Source: Actinomadura fibrosa
GTDB taxonomy: Bacteria; Actinomycetota; Actinomycetes; Streptosporangiales; Streptosporangiaceae
NCBI RefSeq assembly: GCF_900659615.1
Contig: NZ_CAACUY010000007.1
Coordinates: 1 to 64,000, forward strand
Direction of reading: 5' to 3'
Length of the DNA: 64,000 nt
Shown: piece after piece, positions 58,997 to 64,000 of the stretch
Layout of the letters: each line of letters begins with the position of its first letter
Numbering within the stretch: the stretch's first letter is position 1
Program-made: the position numbers and the translations under genes
Notes under the pieces: model-generated
Told to the model about the DNA's origin: nothing
The model's database searches: none
What the model saw: only the letters and a program-made list of their open reading frames with translations

Positions 58997-60577
58997 TCAG
59001 GATCTCGTGTCGACGACGCCCGGGTGCAGCGGCTCGGGCTCGTCCTTGAGCGCCGCTTTGTGAACCTTGCCGCTGGCGGTGTAGGGCAGTTCATCGCGGA
59101 ACTCCACGTACCGGGGAACCTTGAACGGAGCTAGTCCTTCCCCGGCCCAGGCAGTGACCTGGTCGGCGGTGAGGTTCGCGCCCGGCTCGGGGACGATGAT
59201 GACCTTGACCTCTTCCTCGCGGTCGGGGTCGGGCACGGGGACCGCGGCGATGTCGTAGACGCCCGGCATGCCGCCGATGTGGAGTTCGAGCTCGGCGGCG
59301 GAGATGTTCTCACCGCTGCGGCGGATCATGTCGCGGAGGCGGCCGCGGTAGAAGTGCTGGCCGTCGGAGTCCTTGACGGCGATGTCGCCGGTCCGGAACC
59401 AGCCGCCCGGAAGGAACAGCTCGGCGTTGACATCGGGACGGTTGTGGTAGCCCAGCATCATCCCGGGGCCGCGGAAGCACAGCTCGCCCGGCGTGCCGGC
59501 CGGGACCTCGTTGAACCGCTCGTCGACGACCTTGGATTCGCGGTTGGGGAAGCAGAATCCCATCGACCCGGTGCCCGCGAGGTCGTCGCGGTCGTAGGGG
59601 ACCGCGGTGCCCGAGCCGATCTCGGTGCTGGCGTAGCACTCGCGGGCCCGGATCCCGAACCTTTCGAGGATCGGCGCGTACGCCTCGCCGGGCATGCCGG
59701 CGACGGGCGCCCGCCGCAGGGCCAGCGACGTGTCGCGCGAGTCCTCGGGGAACAGCAGGATGTCCTCGTCGATCCAGACGAAGTCGATGCGGTGGTCGTG
59801 CAGCCAGTCCATGAACTTGCGGCGGCTGAGGCCCGGCGTGATGAACAGCGCGCCGCCCTTGAACAGCGCCATCATCAGGTAGGCCTGGTTCTGCATGTAG
59901 TAGAAGGGGTGGTCGGCCAGGATCCGGACGGCCTCGGGGTCGAGTGCCGCGCCGTAGATGCCGAGTTCCGTCCAGTACTCGTGGGTCAGCAGGCAGCCTT
60001 TGGGCAGGCCCGTCGTACCGGAGGTGAACTGGATGTTGGTGACTTCGAGGGGGTCGATGTCGGTGCGGCGGGGGGTCGGGGGCGTGGCCAGGAGCTTGTC
60101 GTAGCTGAGCGTGGCCGGCTCGCCGCCTCCGATGGAGATGACGTGGTCGAGGGCGACGGGGCCGACGCGTCCGCTCCCGGTGTGGTTCTCGATCAGGTCG
60201 TGAGTGCCGACGAGCCAGGTGGCGCCAGCGTCGCCGAGCACGAAGTCGAGTTCGCGGGCGGTGTACTTCGGGTTGAGGGGGACGATCGCCGCGCCGGCCT
60301 CGACGATGGCGAGCCAGGCGACCGGGAACTCGATCTGGTTGCGGATGAGCACGCCGACCTTGTCGCCGGGCCGGACGCCCGCCGACTCCAGGCCGGAGCG
60401 CAGTCCGGTGACGGCGGCCCGGAACTCGCTCCAGGTCAGCGAACGCTGAGCCCCCTCGATCTCATGGAGCGCCAGGTGCTCCGGCCAGGCCTCCGCGGCG
60501 GCGTCGAGGGCGTCGGGAATGGTCTTGCCGCGCAGTGACTGCTGGTGGGGCGTCAAGCGGGCGTCGATATGCGTCAT
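58997..60577 (-). CDS. AMP-dependent acyl-CoA synthetase/ligase
   Basis: A 526-residue ANL-superfamily enzyme. The phosphate loop is FTSGTTGLPKGCLLTHEY (about 190), A5 is CYASTEIGSG, A7 GWFRTGDIAV, A8 GRLRDMIRRSGENISAAELE and A10 PYTASGKVHKAALK with the catalytic Lys. It activates a carboxylic acid as acyl-adenylate and joins it to CoA; the acid cannot be read from sequence. It is most like crotonobetaine/carnitine-CoA-ligase-type enzymes by general style, which is only an impression. It lies between the transporter operon and the TetR gene on the same strand. Confidence 0.85.
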   Translation of the reverse strand: MTHIDARLTPHQQSLRGKTIPDALDAAAEAWPEHLALHEIEGAQRSLTWSEFRAAVTGLRSGLESAGVRPGDKVGVLIRNQIEFPVAWLAIVEAGAAIVPLNPKYTARELDFVLGDAGATWLVGTHDLIENHTGSGRVGPVALDHVISIGGGEPATLSYDKLLATPPTPRRTDIDPLEVTNIQFTSGTTGLPKGCLLTHEYWTELGIYGAALDPEAVRILADHPFYYMQNQAYLMMALFKGGALFITPGLSRRKFMDWLHDHRIDFVWIDEDILLFPEDSRDTSLALRRAPVAGMPGEAYAPILERFGIRARECYASTEIGSGTAVPYDRDDLAGTGSMGFCFPNRESKVVDERFNEVPAGTPGELCFRGPGMMLGYHNRPDVNAELFLPGGWFRTGDIAVKDSDGQHFYRGRLRDMIRRSGENISAAELELHIGGMPGVYDIAAVPVPDPDREEEVKVIIVPEPGANLTADQVTAWAGEGLAPFKVPRYVEFRDELPYTASGKVHKAALKDEPEPLHPGVVDTRS

Positions 60578-60624
60578 CAGTGGTCCTTGTGTCGGAGGAG
60601 GCAGGGAATCGATCGGCGGCCGGT

Positions 60625-61416
60625 TCAGGCCGTGCGGCGGCGCGGGCGCCAGCCGGGTCGCGGGACCGCGTCGATCAGGGCCTGGGTGTAGGGCTGCTGG
60701 GGTGAGTCGAGGATGTCGGCGGTGCGTCCGGCTTCGACGAGGCGTCCGTCCTGGAGGACGATGCAGGTGTCACTGACCTGGCGGACGACCCCCAGGTCGT
60801 GGGAGACGAACAGGTAGCTGATCGCGGTCTGCTCGCGGATGTCGGCGAGCAGGTTGAGGACCTGGGCCTGGACGCTGACGTCGAGTGCGGAGACGGCCTC
60901 GTCGAGGATCAGCAGCGCGGGTTCCAGTGCGAGGGCGCGGGCGATGGCGACGCGCTGGCGCTGCCCGCCCGACAGGGACTCGGGGTGCTGGCCGGCGTGC
61001 CGTTCGTCCAGGCCCACCGACTCCAGCAGCTCGGTGACCCGGGACGTGCGGTCGGCCTTGCGGCGCATCCCGTGCAGTTTCAGCAGTTCGTGCAGGCCCG
61101 ATCCGATCGCCTGGCGCGGGTCGAGGGAGCCGTAGGGGTCCTGGAAGACCATCTGCACGCCGCGGTGACGCGCCCCCGCGGGCCGCGGGGCGTTCAGCTC
61201 GACGGTGCCCCCCGAGGCCGTCTCCAGCCCGGCGACGATCCGGGCTGCGGTGGTCTTGCCGGAGCCGGATTCGCCGACGACCGCCAAGCACGAGCCTCGC
61301 TCGACCGAGAAGCTGACGTCGCGCAGCGCCTCCCGTGCGCCGCCGGTGCGGCTATGGAAGATCTTGCTCAGACCCTTGACGTCCAGGACGAGATCAGAGC
61401 GGGTGTCGGCGGTCAT
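60625..61416 (-). CDS. Peptide-type ABC transporter ATP-binding protein (DppF/OppF-like)
   Basis: A 263-residue ATPase with Walker A VGESGSGKTT, Q-loop M-V-F-Q-D-P-Y-G-S-L-D-P, signature LSGGQRQRVAIARAL, Walker B LLILDEAVSALDVS and the H-loop F-V-S-H-D-L-G. Ala replaces the usual Pro in DEP, which is seen in active members. The end R-P-G-W-R-P-R-R-R-T-A is shorter than in many DppF proteins. ATG 61416 overlaps the DppD stop (ATGA). It powers import of peptides, nickel chelates or similar solutes with the two permeases upstream. Confidence 0.88.
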   Translation of the reverse strand: MTADTRSDLVLDVKGLSKIFHSRTGGAREALRDVSFSVERGSCLAVVGESGSGKTTAARIVAGLETASGGTVELNAPRPAGARHRGVQMVFQDPYGSLDPRQAIGSGLHELLKLHGMRRKADRTSRVTELLESVGLDERHAGQHPESLSGGQRQRVAIARALALEPALLILDEAVSALDVSVQAQVLNLLADIREQTAISYLFVSHDLGVVRQVSDTCIVLQDGRLVEAGRTADILDSPQQPYTQALIDAVPRPGWRPRRRTA

Positions 61417-62405
61417 GTGGCGCGCTCCATCAGCTGGTCCGCGATCTCCTCGACGCGGTGGCAGCCGACCGACCGGCCTTCGACGGTCCGGCGGTCCGGC
61501 CGCTCGGCGCGGCAGCGGTCGACGGCGAAGGGGCAGCGGGGTGCGAAGGGGCAGCCTTGCTCCGCCTCGTAGGCGGCGATGGGCCGTCCGGGGATCGCGA
61601 TCGGACGACGGACCTCGGCGGTGGAGGGACGCGACTGCAGCAGGCCCGCGGTGTAGGGGTGCAGGGGCCGCTGGTAGATCTCGGCGGACGTCCCGGACTC
61701 GACGATCGTCCCGGCGTACATGACGGCGAGGCGGTCGGTGACGGCGGCGGCGAGGTCCAGGTCGTGCGTCACGAACAGCATCGACACGTTCCGGTCGCGG
61801 ATCTGCTCCAGGAGGATCGCCATGACGTCGGACTAGACGGTGACGTCCAGTGCGGTCGTGGGCTCGTCGGCGAAGATCAGTCGGGGTTCCGGGAGCAGCG
61901 CGGCGACGATCATGACGCGCTGGAGCAGGCCACCCGAGAGCTGGTGCGGGAACTGGCCCAGGCGCCGCTCGGCGTCGGGGATGCCGACGTCGGCCATCAG
62001 GTCGCAGGCTCGCCGGATCGCCTCGTCCTGGGGCATCTGGCCGGTGTGCACGACGCCTTCGGCGAGGAACTGGGCGATGGTGCGGGTGGGGTTGACGTGC
62101 GCGCGGGGGTCCTGATGGATCAGCCCCACCTCGCGCGACCGGTAGCGGGCCAGGTCGCGGCGGTTGAAGTCCAGGACGTCGCGGTCCTCGAACCGCACGT
62201 GGCCTTCGGCGGTGGCGCTGGACGGCAGCAGCCGCATCGCGGCCTTGATCGTCATCGACTTGCCCGAGCCGGACTCGCCGACGAGGCCGACGGACTCGGC
62301 GGCACCGATCTTCAAGGAGACGTCGCGGACGAGTATGCGTCGTGTGCCGCGGTGACGCACGCTGACGTGCAGGTCCTGGAGGTCGAGGACGGGTTTCGGG
62401 GTCAT
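61413..62405 (-). pseudogene. DppD-like ABC ATP-binding gene interrupted by an amber codon
   Basis: The frame from ATG 62405 encodes a normal DppD-type ATPase: VGLVGESGSGKS, HQDPRAHVNP (Q-loop), LSGGLLQRVMIVAAL, LIFADEPTTALDVT-V. At 61833-61835 the codon is TAG where relatives have CAG (Gln, D-V-T-V-Q). The same frame then continues intact with SDVMAILLEQIRDRNVSMLF, V-T-H-D-L-D, and the DppD end CPFAPRCPFAVDRC...GCHR. Everything else is undamaged, so the change is recent or is a sequencing error. The truncated product lacks the H-loop and cannot hydrolyse ATP normally. It overlaps dppC and dppF by ATGA. Confidence 0.85.
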
Positions 62406-63259
62406 CGGCGGCCTCCGGATCGGGTGGACAGCTGCGCTCCGAGGATGTTGAAGGCGATGACCGTGACGACGATCAGCGTCCCGGCCACGAGGGTCTGCTG
62501 CGGGGCGCCGTCGAGCAGTTCCGAGCGGCCGTCGGAGACCATGACGCCCCACTCGGCCTGCGGTGGCTGGATGCCGAGGCCGATGAAGGACACCGCGGCG
62601 AAGTCCGCCAGCGCCGAGCCGAACCCGTAGGTCGCCTGCGCGACGACGATCGGCATGACGTTGGGCGCCAGGTGCCGCACGCCGATCCGCCAGGACGACA
62701 TCCCGGCGAGCTGGAGGCTCTCGACATAGCCCTGGTGGCGTTCGCGGATCGCCATGCTGCGCACGACCCGCGCCATGTAGGGCGTGTACACGACGCCGAG
62801 GGCCAGGACGGGAGCCCAGAAGCCCGCGCCGAACACGGCCGAGGACAGGACCGCGACCAGCACGCCGGGCACCGCGAACATGACGTTGAGCAGGCGGTTG
62901 GCCATGCGATCGATCCAGCCGCCATGCCAGGCGCTGAAGATCGCCAATGCGGTGCCGAGGACGGTGCTGATCAGGACGATCATTGCGGGGCCGGCGAAGC
63001 TGAGTCGGGCTCCGGCCAGGGCGCGCGAGAGGATGTCGCGGCCGAGGGAGTCGGTCCCCAGCAGGTGCTGGGCGCTCGGGTCCTGCCCGGCCGCCAGCAC
63101 GTCGGTGGCGTTCGGGTCGTAGGGGGCGATCCACGGCCCGATGACCGCGACGAGCGCCAGCGCGCCCGCGGCCGCCGCGGAGGCGATCAGCGCGGGCCGG
63201 CCCATCGCGGCGAATCTGCGCCGGGTGGCGATCCCGGCGGCTGCCCAGGTGACGGCCAT
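62402..63259 (-). CDS. Peptide-type ABC transporter permease (DppC-like)
   Basis: A 285-residue inner-membrane permease with about six helices. The N-terminal helix is A-S-A-A-A-A-G-A-L-A-L-V-A-V-I-G-P-W, followed by the DppC hallmark D-P-N-A-T-D and Q-H-L-L-G-T-D-S-L-G-R-D-I-L-S-R. The EAA loop near residue 195-215 (R-H-L-A-P-N-V-M-P-I) contacts the ATPases. The start overlaps the stop of the upstream permease by one base. It pairs with the DppB-like permease. Confidence 0.88.
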   Translation of the reverse strand: MAVTWAAAGIATRRRFAAMGRPALIASAAAAGALALVAVIGPWIAPYDPNATDVLAAGQDPSAQHLLGTDSLGRDILSRALAGARLSFAGPAMIVLISTVLGTALAIFSAWHGGWIDRMANRLLNVMFAVPGVLVAVLSSAVFGAGFWAPVLALGVVYTPYMARVVRSMAIRERHQGYVESLQLAGMSSWRIGVRHLAPNVMPIVVAQATYGFGSALADFAAVSFIGLGIQPPQAEWGVMVSDGRSELLDGAPQQTLVAGTLIVVTVIAFNILGAQLSTRSGGRR

Positions 63260-64000
63260 CAGGCTTTGGCCCTCTCTCGCGGGTCCAGGGCGGTCTGGAT
63301 CAGGTCGATGACGGTGGTGACCAGCACGAACACCGTGACGATGATGAGGCTGACCGCCGTCACGACCGGGTAGTCCTTGCTGGAGATGCTGCGGATCAGC
63401 AGCGCCCCGATGCCGTCCACGGCGAAGATCTGCTCGACCACCACCGTGCCGGCCACCAGCCCGGCGACCGCCAGGCCCGAGGCGGTGAGCACCGGCATGG
63501 CGGCGTTGCGCAGGGTGTGGTGGCGCAGCACGATGCCGCTGGGCACGCCGCGTCCGCGCGCGGTCATCACGTATTCCTTCTCCGACTCCTCAGAGACGGC
63601 GGCGGACGTCAGTTGCGACACGTAGGCGCCGTAGCCGATCGACAGGGCGATCGCCGGGAGCGTCAGGTGCCACACCCGGTCGCCGAAGCCGTGGCCGCTG
63701 CCGTAGGTGGGGAACCAGCCGAGCTCGACCGCGAAGATCCCGATCAGCGCGTTGGCGGCCACGAAGCCCGGCACCGCGACGCCCAGCCCGACGAGCGTGG
63801 ACACCACGGCCCGCCCGCGCGCGCTGACGCCGCCGACCACACCGAGCCCGACGCCGACCACGACGACCAGCAGCGCCGCCATGGCCACCAGCAGGAACGT
63901 CGTCGCCAGACGCGGCCCGATCAGCGCGGTGACGTCCTGGCGCGAGGTGAACGAGACTCCGAAGTCGCCGTGCAGGGCGCCTGTGAGCCAGTGCCAGTAT
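63259..64000 (-). CDS. Peptide-type ABC transporter permease (DppB-like), 5' end beyond the window
   Basis: The frame stays open to the right edge and begins there with Y-W-H-W-L-T-G-A-L-H-G-D-F-G-V-S-F, the normal region just before the second membrane helix of DppB. The first 90 or so residues are outside. It has about five helices, the EAA loop (R-H-H-T-L-R-N-A-A-M-P-V-L) and the DppB end (DYPVVTAVSLIIVTVFVLVT, then D-P-R). It is the first visible gene of the operon dppB-dppC-dppD-dppF. A substrate-binding protein should lie further right. Confidence 0.85.
   Translation of the reverse strand, partial: YWHWLTGALHGDFGVSFTSRQDVTALIGPRLATTFLLVAMAALLVVVVGVGLGVVGGVSARGRAVVSTLVGLGVAVPGFVAANALIGIFAVELGWFPTYGSGHGFGDRVWHLTLPAIALSIGYGAYVSQLTSAAVSEESEKEYVMTARGRGVPSGIVLRHHTLRNAAMPVLTASGLAVAGLVAGTVVVEQIFAVDGIGALLIRSISSKDYPVVTAVSLIIVTVFVLVTTVIDLIQTALDPRERAKA

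Overview
The window is high-GC DNA with GTG and TTG starts and many 1-4 base start/stop overlaps. It carries families typical of filamentous actinomycetes: EACC1-caspase, trypco2-trypsin, DUF6247, PadR pairs and NACHT-WD40 proteins. A Streptosporangiales-type actinomycete such as an Actinomadura relative is my inference. There is no rRNA and no intact tRNA. Most of the window is an accessory, defence-rich region full of mobile-element debris; only the last 6 kb looks like ordinary metabolism.

Layout. 0-10 kb: integrase tails, an EACC1/caspase pair, a Crp/Fnr regulator with a MazG-like protein, a tyrosine integrase next to a tRNA-Lys 3'-half (attachment core), a DUF4145 protein, then about 2 kb of decayed coding DNA. 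10-21 kb: a 1401-residue HTH-STAND-WD40 protein, an ImmA/IrrE protein with a small partner, and a trypco2/trypsin-STAND-TPR pair whose 3' end is replaced by a rearranged Mu-type transposase. 20.6-31 kb: a truncated resolvase, toxin-antitoxin-like pairs, two PadR/membrane operons, and an ATPase with 35/36-residue repeats beside a tiny hydrophobic peptide gene. 31-38 kb: a frameshifted VWA gene with unknown partners, and a coiled-coil CHAT gene followed by two small membrane proteins. 38-43 kb: a putative S-4TM pore-forming effector overlapping a kinase-like/STAND/TPR protein. 45-49 kb: a second, larger repeat ATPase flanked by two copies (one frameshifted) of a tiny peptide gene. 49-53 kb: a Gabija-like UvrD/OLD pair. 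53.7-57.5 kb: a RiPP-like cassette (XRE-TPR regulator, 65-residue peptide, asparagine-synthase-like enzyme, GNAT). 58-64 kb: TetR, AMP-dependent ligase and a dipeptide-type ABC transporter with one subunit cut by an in-frame amber codon.

How it may work together. Many genes fit the sensor/ATPase-plus-effector logic of biological-conflict systems. Proteases (caspase, CHAT, trypsin) or pore formers sit beside STAND ATPases carrying solenoid or propeller sensors. The least familiar arrangement is the repeat ATPase with a tiny peptide containing a small-residue stretch and a W-L-L motif, present as two loci and three to four peptide genes. I regard this as the best candidate for an undescribed system.
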